Positions 46,901-59,720 are shown, counted from the stretch's first letter. The stretch is 64,000 nt of DNA from Linyphia triangularis (GCA_963978545.1 OZ021722.1:111970827-112034826), one strand, 5' to 3'. Program-made: numbers and translations. Notes: generated by a model from the letters alone, not told the origin.

Positions 46901-47947
46901 TGAAATATTTTGTTCCAATTCTTCAATTATAACTGGAAGAGAGAGATTGTAAGAGGATCATTGTATTTAAAAAGTTTTAAGAACTTCATTTTGAGTTGCA
47001 ATATCATTTTACATCTTTCACGAAACTTTTGAACAAGAATCAGAAGTTTCGTAAAATATATGTTTTGGAAGAATAGGCTTAGAATAACCTTAGCCTTCTC
47101 TAAAAGTATGCATATATATTATGCCGTAAGCGTTATAATTACTTGTAAAGTGCAATATTTCATGCATTACTTCTGCAAAAAAAAAAAAAAAACAGAATTT
47201 GAAAGCATGTCCAGGTGAATATTTGTACAAAACTTTTCAAACATTTATTTTGTTAATTCATTCGTTTAATTTCGAACAGGGTTTGAAAGCGATATTTTTT
47301 TAAATAATTAATTCTGCTACTGTAGTGCTACTTTACACAGATAATACTTCTTGCAAAATTGTTTATAAGTCTATTTTATGTAAAAAAAACAATTGGCATA
47401 CCTTTCCAGTGTGGTGCAAGAGAGGATTGTTAATCGAAATTCAAATATGACGCTTATTTACAAGCCGAAGCAGAAATTAGAGCTGGACGAGTTCTTATGC
47501 AGTTAATAAATAACCTTCCTCTTCCTTTCTTTCAAAAGTTTTAAGTTTAGCCTATTACCATGTCCAGTTGAATGGGGGTGGCCAAATAGTCGACTTCTCA
47601 TTATTTCCCCCCCCCCCCCTGGTTGGCGTTGGACATTGTGAGTCAAAATCTCTTCCTCCCACTCGACAGAAAAGGGATCGGGTATCAGGGGTCCAAGATA
47701 TCTTCAAGGTCAAGAGGGTGGAGGTTTGAATACTTGTACAGTCTTCCAACATTTGTTTGAATGGGAAGAGAGATGGCTATAAATAGAACCTTGGTACAAA
47801 ATAAGCTCTTTTTTTTGTTGCTTTTTTCGGAAATTAGATGAAGGTTAAAATATAATTGTTGCGTGAACTTATTGAAAAAAACTTGGGGGAAAAAATATAT
47901 ATGTATATATTTTTATTATTATTATTTATTTCTGTAAATTGTAAAAA
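46901..47947. other. No feature recognised
   Basis: AT-rich sequence with an A run near 47177 and a C run near 47611. No credible gene; the 47555-47752 frame (minus) has no motif. Confidence 0.45.
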
Positions 47948-48120
47948 AAAAGACTCCATCTGAGGAGGGGGCTTGCGACCCCAGCGCCCCCCCCCCCCCT
48001 GGAGCCCTGCACCAGCCGCCACTGAAAGGGGAAATAAAAACCTCTCTGACCGGCCCATTTTTCACAGACACTGACCGGCCCGGTGATTGCACCAGACAAC
48101 CCTATAGCCAGTACGCCCCT
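47948..48120 (+). mobile_element. Two orphan hAT right ends side by side
   Basis: CTGCACCAGCCGCCACTG ends at about 48024 and matches the H-family right end. Then CAGTACGCCCCTG ends at about 48120, preceded by 'gaccggcccggtgattgcac', which matches the inverse of the terminus at 23873. Neither has a partner with a matching 8-bp duplication in the window. Open frames over this GC-rich patch (47834-48195) are not genes. Confidence 0.6.
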
Positions 48121-49519
48121 GACTCGGGGCATCACATATCGAATTATGACCCGGCAATCGCTGCAAAGCCAAGACTCCTTCACTGCAAATGACATATTGC
48201 TGTTAAAGTGGAATTTGAATTCTTGCTCAAGGCATCACTAGAGTATGGAAAATCCCATGGAATTCACTATTAATTGTTGGTGATAAAGTATTTAGCTGTT
48301 TTATGAAAATTTAACAACCTGCTTTTAATTCAATTAAAAATCAGTTTTTGTAATCAGGCACTTTATTTATTTAGAAACAGCCTTTATATTGTACTATAAA
48401 ATACTTGTATCGAGGGCTAAAAAAATTTTTCTGGCAATATATAATGTAGCTAATTCAAAAACAGTGATAGAAGTTTAAACTTAAGAAAACAGTAATATAA
48501 AATATTCCTCAATGTATAATTAGAAAATTGTTCAAATCTTATGTGAAAGATTGACTAGATTTTCCAAGATTTCTCTCATTGGAGACACGAATTCTTGATA
48601 GCTTCCCATTGAAAACCCTCCTGGAAGGCCTTCTCACTTGAAATTGTAAATTATTCATGTAAATATTTTGGTTCACTTTAACCTTTATGAAGCTATTGGA
48701 ACAAGGAAATTTCAATGTAACCAATCAGCGAGTACCAAAGTTGGAAAGTAGACTGCACAGCAGAAATAGCAAATATCAGACAATTTGTACAATTTTATAT
48801 TTATGTATATAATAAAGTTAATCAAGTTTTTATTAGTTATCAAACATTTTTTTAAAGTTAGCAGCTTCAAATTATTGAATTCTATCTGAATATATTACAA
48901 AAATATTAGTATTTTCAAGTTTAACCTTTGTATTGTTCTAGTACAAATTATTTCCTAAAAATGACTAATTTATTGTTAAAACCAACAAAAAATTATTTAA
49001 TTCATTCCAGTAATTTTACTAAAAATATGAACTCAAATTAGGTACTTTTACAAGCTAAATTCTCAACTCCTTGACATCAATATTTTATTAACGAAGTTAG
49101 ATAATATATATATATATATCTATTCTCTGGTTGTATTGCGTTCTTATGGATTAGTAATATTCTTTTTAAAAGAATTTTTTTTTTATTGGTCAGAAAAATT
49201 GTCAAAAGCATATAAAAAGTAAATATTTAACGAAATGTCCCAAAAAGTGTTTATAGTAATGTCATTACATTCATTATCTCTATTAAAAAGCATAGAGTTT
49301 CGTGTCGATAAACTTCTGTATATAACAATAGTTTATCACAATTTTTCAATGAATTGAAATTCCTTTTATCAACATTTAAATAATTCTTAATGAAAAACTC
49401 ACTTATATGGACACTTTATTTATTTTTATCTATTCCGTAAGTAGTTAGAATATGGGGCTCCGGGGCCATAAGGTGGAGCTGTGGAGCAACCTTGATGGAA
49501 AGATATCCCAGTTGTGGCC
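48121..49519. other. AT-rich region before the duplicated block, no gene seen
   Basis: It contains a TA tract near 49106-49119 and no protein-like open frame. The 48539-48724 frame (minus) shows no domain. Confidence 0.45.
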
Positions 49520-50406
49520 ATTTCGCGGTAAAATGCTTGCTTGCGATTGGTCGGATTTAAACACGTGACTAAATGGGCGCTTGTGATTGGCTACACAGTT
49601 TAGTAAGATAGTTTTCTGCAAAATTTAAGGTAGTGGCGCCATCTAGGGGGGAATTTAAGAGTCATTTACATTAAATTTCTAATATCAGAGATATATGCAA
49701 ATAAAAAAAATCTTAACACGACTTTTAAGTTTAATAAAAGTAAAGGCCTTTTGCTAAGGGTCTAAAGAACTCTAACCCGAGCTACACGTGACATTTCAAA
49801 ATTTTACCAAACAATTGTTAAAATATCGACTATCGGACGTTGCCTTCATGGGAACTCATCTACCCACCCCCCTTCCCTAACCAATTTTGAATAAGCTAAT
49901 TTGAAATACTTTAGAAAATGCTAATTATTTTTAAGCTAAATTTTAAAAGTGAGGACCCACCTCCGGCCCGATACCTCTTTTAGGAAGAATTGGTACCGCC
50001 TCACTCCTCCCTATAAAAAGAAAAAAACTTATTCCAAAGAACGCATATTTCTTTGAAATATGAGGTCACTAACCAACCATCCAATACTGAATTTCATGAA
50101 AATTTTAGTCTGTCTAAACATTTTTTCATGAACATTTTAGTTTTGAAACAAATTATTTAAACACTAATGTAAAAAAAAAAAAAAAATATTTTTAATAGAA
50201 ATTTTTACTAATATCTAGTTGTATGTAGCTTTTTCCGAAAAAACTTAATGAATTTCAAGAAAAATTTAACGTACCCTTAACAGTTTTCATGAAAATTGTA
50301 ATTTTGATACAAACAAATTTAACTTTAGTGTTGCAGTTTACTCTTCATACAAATGTGCAGAAATATCTTAATTTTTTTAACTAGCATATCTTTCTTTATG
50401 ATGTTA

Positions 50407-50637
50407 TTACCAATGACTCCCAACGGCTCCCAATTGGCTCTCAATGGCTCCCAATACCTGTTAAATGCTCCCTAACTGCTCCCAATACCCGCTAAATGCT
50501 CCCTAACTGCTCCTAATACCTGTTAAATGCTTCCTAACTGCTCCCAATACATGTTAAATGCTCTCAATACCTATTAAATGCTCCCTAAATGCTCCCAATA
50601 CGTGATAAATGCTCCCTAACTACTCCCAATGGCTCTT
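50407..50637 (+). repeat. 31-bp minisatellite
   Basis: About six to seven units of 'cccaatacctgttaaatgct' + 'ccctaactgct' with scattered substitutions and one short deletion. It is absent from unit 2 of the duplication. Confidence 0.9.
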
Positions 50638-50869
50638 GCGTCCCGATAGTTGAGCTTTACCCCAATAAACTTGTTAGAAATTAATCTGTCTATGTTAGTT
50701 ATATTAATCAAGATAGTTTTTATTGTACAATGATACTTACTTAAGTTGATGAATAGCAACACAGAACTAGCTGCTAATGCTGGATAGAGATCTGATAACT
50801 GATTTTGGATACTCTAATGCCTAAATAAGAGAGAAAAAGTAACATACTTGAACATCTCACAACTAAGAA

Positions 50870-52660
50870 AATTTACTTTACGAATAAACATCATGTCTTT
50901 AAAATGTGTACGAATATCATTAAATAAGTTTAAAAAAAAAGTAACATACTTAAACTCTTTACGATAAAAAACTTTAACATTAATGAAAAAAGTTTACTTT
51001 ACACATAAAAATCACTTTAAAATGTGTAAAAATATCGCTAAATAAGAGAAAAAAATAACTTACTTAAAATTTCTAAGATAAATATTTAAGCTTTACGCGA
51101 AAATTCCCTTCATATATAAAAATCACGACTTTAAAATATGACATGCAAGAGAAAAGTATAATACTTAAACTTTCTACGACTAATAACTTTAACATTTACG
51201 TAAAATTTTACTTTACACTTAAAATTCCCGACTTTAAAATATGTAGAAATATCGCTAAATAAAAGGAAAAAAAATGTACATACTTAAACTTGGTACGACA
51301 AATAACTTTGATATTAACGTAAAAATTTACTTCACATATAAAAATCCCGACTTTAAAATGTGACGTGTAAGAAAAATTAGCATACTTAAAATTTCTACGA
51401 CAAATAACTTTAATCTTTAAGCGAAAATTTACTACATACATAAAAATCATGTCTTTTAAAATATGTAAAAATATTGCTGAATAAAAGAAAAAAGTAACAT
51501 ACTTAAACTTTGTACGACAAATAACTTTAACATTAACGTAAAAATTTACTTCACATATAAAAATCATGACATTAAAATGTGACATGTAAGAAGAATTAGC
51601 ATACTTAAAGTTTCTACGATAAATAATTTTAACATTTGCGTGAAAATTTACTACATATATAGAAATCATGTCTTTAAAATATCGCTAAATAAAAGAAAAA
51701 AGTAACATATTTAAACTTTCTACGACAAATAACTTTAACATTAACGCAAAAATTTACTTTACACATAAAAATCACGACTTTAAATTTTACATGTAGGAGG
51801 AAAGTATAACATACCTATAATTTCTACGACAAAGAATTCAAACATTGCCATTCATGTCTTTAAAATATATAATGACAACTCTAACTTTTAGAAAAAAGAA
51901 ACACTAAAAATTTACAAGGCAAAGAATTTAAAATTGAACGTGAAAATTAACTTTACATGTACAATCATACTCTTATATCAACAATAAATAAGATAAAAGA
52001 GAAGCTCTAAAAATTTATAAGGCAAAGAATTTAAATAATACGCGAAAATTTACCTCACATATAAAAATTATGTCTTTCAAATGTGTAAGAATAACGCTAA
52101 ATTAGAGAAAAAGAAATACTATAAATTTATAATTTAAGGAATTGAAACAATACGCGAAAATTTATTTCACACATAACATTTTTATCTTTAAAATGTGTAA
52201 GAATAATGCTAAATTAGAGAAGGGGAAAAAAAAAAAAACATACTTAAACTTTCTTCGACAAAAAATTTAAACAATACGCGAAATTTTCATACACAATTAT
52301 TTTCTTAGGTTAATGTAAAATAATGGGAAATTTAACAGAATAAAAATTTCAAAGATAAAGAATTTTAACCTTTACATGAAAATTTACTTCACTTATAAAT
52401 ATCATGTCTTTAAACTTTAACGTGACAATTTACTTCTCATATACAATTAAACTCTTAGATTAATGTTAAATAACAGAAAAAGTAACATACTCAAAAATTT
52501 CTAAGATAAGCATAACGTAAAAATTTCGTATCATGTATTTAAATGTAACATATAAGAGAAAAAAACTAACACACTTGAACTTTCTATAGCAAAGAACTTA
52601 AGCGTTAGCGTAAAAATTTACTTTACATATAAAATTCACGTCTTTAAACGGGATGATAAG
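50870..52660. repeat. AT-rich satellite with alternating ~102/117-bp monomers, unit 1
   Basis: The core is 'acatacttaaactt' + 'tctacgacaaataacttta' + 'aaaatttactt' + 'acataaaaatcac'. ACGACAAAT-type anchors fall at about 51295, 51397, 51514, 51616, 51722 and 51826. In the middle, monomers alternate between a form with 'atatcgctaaataaaagaa' and one with 'gtgacatgtaagaagaatt', giving a 219-bp dimer. The 153-codon open frame at 51208-51669 (minus) is a by-product of this periodicity. Confidence 0.85.
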
Positions 52661-52669
52661 CATGTGACG

Positions 52670-52906
52670 GTAATTAGCCAATCAGGTTAGCGGTAGGTGA
52701 TACGCCACTCGCCGGCATTTTTAGACCGGAGGATGAGTCACGCTAAAACTTGTTCAAACAGGTCGGAGTCTTGTACAGCAAGAACAGCAGCATCGACGCG
52801 CAAGCAGCGGGTGATGCTGTGGTGTGTCAGCAGGTCTTTGAGATTATCGTTTTCCTACTTTGCCGTTTTCATAATGAAATGTTTGTGAAAATTTGGAATG
52901 AATGAA
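52670..52906 (+). other. GC-richer conserved island with short reading frame, unit 1
   Basis: Embedded in AT-rich satellite, it holds a CCAAT box (TTAGCCAATCAGG), TGAGTCACG and a frame reading LYSKNSSIDAQAAGDAVVCQ and onward to HNEMFVKIWNE-stop. The unit 2 copy keeps this frame from an ATG. Here a one-base deletion (GGAGTC for GGGAGATT-type sequence) breaks the start. It may be a first exon or small gene; the function is unknown. Confidence 0.4.
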
Positions 52907-54589
52907 GTGGATTTCAAAGACACATTAGTAAGTGAAGGTAGAATTCGCATCGACTTTCTTCCAAAAAGTATGATTCACTTGGAGAATTTAAGATCATTTC
53001 TACTTGAAAACTTTTCTATTATCTAAAACATTGAATATTATTCAAACTCAGTGGGATTATATGCTACAATACGGGTAAAACTTAACAAAATTGTTACATA
53101 GAAGAAAAATTGTAAGAGATTTAAAATAAATACTAGTTATAGATACTCCAAAGAAAAAATTTCTCCTACTTTTCAATCGGAAAATCAATACAAGTTGGAA
53201 ATTTATGTTACTTCAAGAAAGACTTAGACAATTTACTTTGTAATAATATACGTTAAGGTGTCGTATTAACTCGTGCAATACATGCTGACTAAGGTTTATT
53301 TTACTTATCAATCTAAGAAAGCTGAATTAGGGGAAAATATTAAATAAATTGTAGATATTAAATACATTGTAGATATGCATTCAAGTTTCGAAAATCGCCT
53401 GCAAGACTTTTAAAACATCTTAAGATAATTTGAAAGAAACTTGCGAATTATATGTAAACTACATAACTTTTTATACTCTGAAAGGAAATCACAAGTAATT
53501 TAGTTAACTTTTTTCATGGTAACACTCATATTCCATGACATGTTTTTAAAATTTAACCTTCTTTACCTGATAATAGTAATAAATTTTTTCAATCTCAGAT
53601 GCGATATACTATTATTTCTAACATATATGTTACGAATTGTGTAAAGTTCTTAAAAGAGTATATGCAAATCACCAATCAGAAACATAAAAATCTAACATCA
53701 TTCAAACAAACTAAAATAATAAGATATTTTCCTTAGCGGAAATAGTTAACTACTCATGTGATGGAATATACTTAGAAAATTTAAATACTGAAAAAAGTTT
53801 GCTAAGCAAACTTAAAGAATTATTTTTTTTTCTTGTGAGAAACTAGCATAAATTTAAAAAATGTAGAGTTTGTTACTACGTAAAATTGAACATCATCTGG
53901 ACAAACTAAATTATACGTGAATTTTTTTTTATTTGAGAGGTGCTGACAATATATCATTAATACATGGATTTTTAACTTCCACCCATAATTTCTAAATAAC
54001 TTATACATAAATTTCAGAAAACTGAAATGGAATGTGTTTTACAAGACGCTTATTTTGTAAGATGAATATTCAATATTAATATAACTGGAGCAAAGTTCAT
54101 TCCGGAAAAAACGTGTAAAAGATACTTATATTTTGAAAATAGTTTGAAATATCCTTTTAAATTTATGAATGCTCGCTTTCGAAAGACACAAATAAAACTG
54201 ATATTTCTCATGATAATTAACACATGCATAACATTAGTCAAACAAAGTGAAATTTTTATTGCTTGTGACCGATAACTTTTCAGTGAAGCAGAACTTACAT
54301 AGGAAATTTGTGCAAACTTTTTCAACTTTTAAACCAAGTATCATGTAAAATTATAAATTACAATAGGAAATAGCATACTTCAGAATCGGAACAAGTCTTG
54401 TAGTTAAGCTAAATTTATTTCTCAATGAATTGAAAGCATACCAGAAAAGTCCTTATCATTTCGCATCTTTTCTCATGTTGCAAGAAGACATACTTTGTAA
54501 AAGATCATCGTAGGACTTAACAAATATCAGTAAAAATAAATATATTTTCTATGGCAGTAGTTAAAAAAGGCCGATCCGAAGCCATGGAG

Positions 54590-55410
54590 CGACCGAGCGA
54601 CGGGACGGGGGACGATGACGTGACCGGAAGGGGGCGTGACCGGATATGACGTCACAGGATATGCCGTCACCGGAAGTCACGTGCCCGGAAGTGGAGTGGA
54701 GTTGTTCCCCTCCTGTTGTTGTTTTAGTTTCGGTTTCATTATAAGCTGTTTGTGTATGACGTCACAGTGGGAATGACGTCATAATGTGTTTTATATCAAA
54801 GTTTTGAGTGGTGGCAACACTTTTTCTAGTTTCGGTTTATCTAGCAGACGGAGTTGAGTTGTTCTAGGACTGCTTCTTAGCGAATAAGTTAGAGTGATAG
54901 GCTTTTATTGCGTGACGTCACAGTAGATATGCGTCATAATGTGTTTTATATCAAAGTTTTGAGTGGTGGCAACACTTTTTAGTTTCGGTTTTATCTAACA
55001 GACGGAGTTGAGTTGTTCTAGGACTGCTTGTAAACGAATAAGTTATAGAGTGATAGGTTTTTATTGCATGACGTCACAGTAGGTATGACGTCATAATTTG
55101 TTTTATATCAAAGTTTAGAGCGATGGCAACACTTTTTAGTTTCGATTTACCTTTAAGATAGAGTTGAGTTGTTCTAGGACTGCTTGTAAATGAATAAGTT
55201 AGAGTGATAGGTTTTTATTGCGTGACGTCACAGTAGGTATGACGTCATAATGTGTTTTATATCAAAGTTTAGAGCGATGGCAACACTTTTTAGTTTCAAT
55301 TTACCTTTAAGATGGAGCTGAATTGTTCTAGGGCTGCTTCTAAACGAATAAGGTAGAGTGATAGGTATTTTTACTAATGACGTCACAGTGGGTATGACGT
55401 CATTCTATGT
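54590..55410 (+). promoter_or_regulatory. Array of ten perfect TGACGTCA (CRE-type) sites in a ~155-bp minisatellite
   Basis: TGACGTCA occurs at 54647, 54757, 54774, 54913, 55069, 55086, 55223, 55240, 55378 and 55395. In four of the five units the sites come in pairs 17 bp apart; in the remaining unit the second site has decayed to TGCGTCAT. The unit also holds 'gttttatatcaaagtttt', 'ggtggcaacacttttt' and 'gagttgttctaggactgct', with anchors at 54811, 54965, 55123 and 55277. TGACGTCA is the consensus for CREB/ATF-type bZIP proteins, so regulatory potential is inferred. The array lies between the two duplication units. Confidence 0.75.
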
Positions 55411-56259
55411 TAAGATTTACGTTTTAAGTGGTGATAACATTGGATATATACCAAATTTAGTTTTCAGGTGTTGGCAACGAGTTCTGATCGGTCAGCTAAA
55501 TGCTCGCTGGTGATTGATAAGTTTTAAACATGTGACCAAAAGTTAACTCCTGATTGACTGTTTGGTTTTCTAGCGAGTTACTTACATATCCTTTAGCCAA
55601 GTTAAAATACCTGCAACAAAGTTACACAAAAAAAAAAAATGTTAAATTTGAAAAGTTAATAAGAGGAAGGCCATTTGCTAAGGGTCTAAAGAACCCTAAC
55701 CCCGAGCTACACGTGACATTTCAATATTTTACCAAACAATTGTTAAAATATCGACTATCGGACGTTGCCTTCATGGTAACTCATCTACCCACCCCCCTTC
55801 CCTAACCAATTTTGAATAAGTTAATTTGAAAGACTTTAGAAAATGTTAATTATTTTGAATTTAAATTTTAAAAGTGAGGACCCTCCTCCAGCCCGATACC
55901 TCTTTTAGGAAGAATTGGTACCGCCTCACTCCACCCTATCAAAAAAAAAAAAAACTTATTCCAAAGAACGTATATTTCCTTGAAATATGAGGTCACTAAC
56001 CAACCATCCAATAATATCTTATAAGAAGACATCATTACCTTAAATCCTAAACAATTTTAAATTTTAAAAAATCTGAAAAGAAGACTTGTGAGAACGTATA
56101 TTTCTCTCATGAATTAAATTTAATGATCACATACAAAATCCTGAAAAAAAAAATTAACGTTAAATAAGTTTTTAAAAATTTAGTTAAAGTAATATTTTAG
56201 TTAAATTAAGGCTTAAAGAGATAAAAAAATAAAAAAAATTTAACGATTAAATGAATGAT

Positions 56260-56415
56260 TTAAGGAATTTTGAAGTGACCATAGGCATAGCTGGTTATGC
56301 CATCTTCCAGCAGATAGCGCTTGTCGTCATAGGCCGACAAGGCTCTCTTGGTTTGTTGGAGTGAGAAGATGTTTAAAAATTCACTTACCGAATAATCGAA
56401 ACGAAATCTGCGAAG
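56260..56415 (-). pseudogene. Orphan C-terminal reading frame, 51 codons
   Basis: The minus-strand frame ends ...YDDKRYLLEDGITSYAYGH, then FKIP and a stop. The preceding residues include FDYSVSEFLNIFSLQQTK. It is clearly protein-like, and the DDKRYLL-DG-AYGH pattern reminds me of the C-terminal tails of uncharacterised proteins of large self-synthesising DNA transposons. I hold that association loosely. The rest of the gene is not here. A good splice donor (CGGTAAGTG at 56382-56390) lies inside the frame, so it may also be exonic/intronic sequence of a different transcript. Confidence 0.45.
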
Positions 56416-56544
56416 CTAAAATAACTGTGAATAACTACACAAGTACGAACAAAATCGCGATGAGAAAAAAAACACGAAGTATTAAACACGTCTTTCACAC
56501 TCAGGTATCTAAGTAGAAATGGCGAGACGGCAACCGGTAGCGTC

Positions 56545-56582
56545 TATATATGAGGGGTGATCACGTGACTTCACCGACCAAT
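56545..56582 (-). promoter_or_regulatory. CCAAT, E-box, TATA cluster
   Basis: On the minus strand ATTGG (inverse CCAAT, 56578-56582), CACGTG (56562-56567) and TATATA (56545-56550) follow in canonical order. A start would be expected near 56515-56520, and the strong donor CGGTAAGTG at 56382-56390 would end a first exon of about 130 bp. The CCAATCAGG word is shared with the island at 52700 and 58725. This is inferred from motif order only. Confidence 0.45.
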
Positions 56583-56904
56583 CAGGTTTCACGGTAGAGG
56601 GTGCTACTGACTATCGACCCGTCAGAAGGGAGGGGAGCGAGACTAGGGATGTTTCAACACGCTTCAACGCGTTTGCGAGTTGAGTTGTTGTGTAACGATC
56701 TTGCTTGAAACAGTTAAAGTGATAGATAATTTGTTCGTGACGTCATAGTGTAGCGAATGGGTTTTTAGCGTAGACAGTTGTTGCAATTGGAGTAATTATG
56801 AGATTTATTAAATATAAAGATAATATTTAGTAATAATTATCAGATTTTATTATTATTATTATAAAAAATAAACTTATAAAAAAAGTGAACGTGAAAATTT
56901 ACTT

Positions 56905-58670
56905 TACGAATAAAAATCATGTCTTTAAAATGTGTACGAATATCACTAAATAAGAGAAAAAAGTAACATACTTAAACTCTTTAAAATAAATAACTTTAAC
57001 ATTAACGTAAAAAATTTACTTTTCACATAAAAATCACTTTAAAATGAGTAAAAATATCGCTAAATAAGAGAAAAAAAGTAACTTACTTAAAATTTCTAAG
57101 ATAAATATTTAACCTTTACTCGAAAATTCCCTTCATATATAAAAATCACGACTTTAAAATATGACATGCAAGAGAAAAGTAACGTACTTAAACTTTCTAC
57201 GACAAATAACTTTAACATTAACGTAACATTTTACTTTACACATAAAAATCCCAACTTTAGAATATGTAGAAATATCGCTAAATAAAAGAAGAAAAAAAAG
57301 TAACATACTTAAACTTTATACGACAAATAACTTTGACATTAACGTAAAAAATTTTCTTCACATATAAAAATCACGACTTTAAAATGTGACGTGTAAGAAG
57401 AATTAGCATACTTAAAATTTCTACGACAAATAAATTTAACCTTTACGCGAAAATTTACTATATACATAAAAATCATGTCTTTAAAATATGTAAAAATATT
57501 GCTAAATAAAAGAAAAAAAAACTAACATACTTAAACTTTGCACGACAAATAACTTTAGCATTAACGTAAAAATTTACTTCACATATAAAAATCACGACAT
57601 TAAAATGTGACATGTAAGAAGAATTAGCATACTTAAAATTTCTACGATAAATAATTTTAACATTTGAGTGAAAATTTACTACATATATAAAAATCATGTA
57701 TTTAAAATATCGCTGAATAAAAGAAAAAAGTAACATACTTAAACTTTCTACGACAAATAACTTTAACATTAACGCAAAAATTTACTTTACACATAAAAAT
57801 CACGACTTTAAATTTGACTTGCAGGAGGAAAGTATAACATACCTATAATTTCTACGACAAAGAATTCAAACATTGCCATTCATGTCTTTAAAATGTATAA
57901 TGACAACTCTAACTTTTAGAAAAAAGAAACACTAAAAATTTACAAGGCAAAGAATTTAAAATTGAACGTGAAAATTAACTTCACATGTACAATCATACTC
58001 TTATATCAACGATAAATAAGATAAAAAAGAAGCTCTAAAAATTTATAAGGCAAATAATTTAAATAATACGCGAAAATTTACCACACATATAAAAATTATG
58101 TCTTTCAAATGTGTAAGAATAACGCTAAATTAGAGAAAAAGAAATACTAAAAATTTATAAGGTAAGGAATTGAAACAATATGCGAAAATTTATTTCACGC
58201 ATAAAATTTTTATCTTTAAAATGTGTAAGAATAATGCTAAATTAGAGAAGAAAAAAAAATAACATACTTAAACTTTCTTCGACAACAATTTAAACAATAC
58301 GCGACATTTTCATACACAATTATTTTCTTAGGTTAATGTTAAATAATGGGAAATTTAACAGAATAAAAATTTCAAAGATAAAGAATTTTAACCTTTACAC
58401 GAAAATTTACCTCACAAAAATATCATATCCTTAAACTTTAACGTGACAATTTACTCTTCATATACAATTAAACTCTTAGGTTAATGTTAACTAAGAAAAA
58501 AAATAATATACTTAAAATTTCTAAGATAAACATAACGTAAAAATTTCGTATCATGTGTTTAAAATGTAACATATAAGAGAAAAAAAAACTAACATACTTG
58601 AACTTTCTATAGCAAAGAATTTAAGCATTAGCGTAAAAATTCACTTTACATATAAAATTCACATCTTTAA
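56905..58670. repeat. AT-rich satellite, unit 2 copy
   Basis: Counterpart of 50870-52660 with the same alternating monomers. The open frame at 57473-57769 (minus) is again a by-product. Confidence 0.85.
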
Positions 58671-58689
58671 ATGGGAAGATAAGCAGGTG

Positions 58690-58929
58690 ACGGTAATTAG
58701 CCAATCAGGGTAGCGGTAGGTGATACGCCATTCGCCGGCATTTTTAGATCGGAGGATGAGTCACGCTAAAACTTGTTGGAACAGGTCGGGAGATTTGTAC
58801 AGCAAGAACAACAGCATCGACGCGCAAGCAGCGGGTGATGCTGTGATGTGTCAGCAGGTCTTTGAGATTATCGTTTTCCTACTTTGCCGTTTTCATAATG
58901 AAATGTTTGTGAAAACTTGGAATGAATAA
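58690..58929 (+). other. GC-richer conserved island with 57-codon frame, unit 2
   Basis: The ATG at about 58756 opens MSHAKTCWNRSGDLYSKNNS and the frame continues to FVKTWNE-stop, with a hydrophobic stretch VFEIIVFLLCRF. The CCAAT box and TGAGTCACG are kept. Over the 45 codons shared with unit 1, I see three differences, all amino-acid changing (N/S, M/V, T/I). That does not indicate purifying selection on this frame. Function unknown. Confidence 0.4.
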
Positions 58930-59720
58930 AGTGGATTTCAAAGACATATTAGTAAGTGAAGGTAGAATTCGCATGGACTTTCTTCCAAAAAGTATGATTC
59001 ACTTGGAGAATTTAAGATCATTTCTACTTGAAAACTTTTCTATTATTTAAAACATTGAATATTGTTCAAACTCAGTGGGATTATATGCTACAATACGGGT
59101 AAAACTTAACAAAATTGTTACATAGAAGAAAAATAGTAAGAGATTTAAAATAAATATTAGTTATAGATACTCCAAAGAAAAAATTTCACCTCTACTTTTC
59201 AATCGGAAAATCAATACAAGTTGGAAATTTATGTTACTTCAAGAAAGACTTAGACAATTTACTTTGTAATAATATACGTTAAGGTGTCGTATTAACTCGT
59301 GCAATACATGCTGACTAAGGTTTATTTTACTTGAAAGGTGAATTGGGGGAAAATATTAAATAAATTGTAGATATTAAATACATTGTAGATATGCATTCAA
59401 GTTTTGAAAATCACCTGCAAGACTTTTAAAACATCTTAAGATAAATTGAAAGAAACTTTTTATACTCTGAAAGGAAATCACAAGTAATTTAGTTAACTTT
59501 TTTCATGGTAACACTCATATTCAACGACATGTTTTTAAAATTTAACCTTCTTTACATGATAATAGTTATAAATTTTTTCAATCTCAGATGCGATATACTA
59601 TTATTTCTAACATATATGTTACGAATTGTGTAAAGTTTTTAAAAGAGTATATGCAAATCACCAATCAGAAACATAAAAATCTAACATCAATCAAACACAC
59701 TAAAATAATAAGATATTTTC

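Larger units (their letters stand above)
49520..55480 (+). repeat. Large direct duplication, unit 1
   Basis: 49741-50090 matches 55666-56010, and 50880-54558 matches 56905-60545, with occasional substitutions and small indels. A weaker match of 49520-49620 to 55490-55600 ('ttaaacacgtgac' against 'ttaaacatgtgac') extends the left edge. The insert between the matching blocks differs: here a 31-bp minisatellite, in unit 2 a promoter-like region. The repeat distance is about 5.92-6.02 kb. No intact gene. Confidence 0.9.

Noticed and set aside
23873..48120. Possibility that the CAGGGGCGTA end at 23873 and the TACGCCCCTG end at 48120 bound one element
   Set aside because: Flanking 8-mers differ (TACTTAAC against ACTCGGGG), and the span would cross the boundary of H-long.
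47834..48195. Overlapping GC-rich open frames on the minus strand
   Set aside because: They run through two hAT termini and a C homopolymer; no domain.
51208..51669. 153-codon open frame on the minus strand
   Set aside because: It lies wholly in the satellite, repeats the same peptide every ~73 residues and recurs at 57473-57769; it is a by-product of monomer length.
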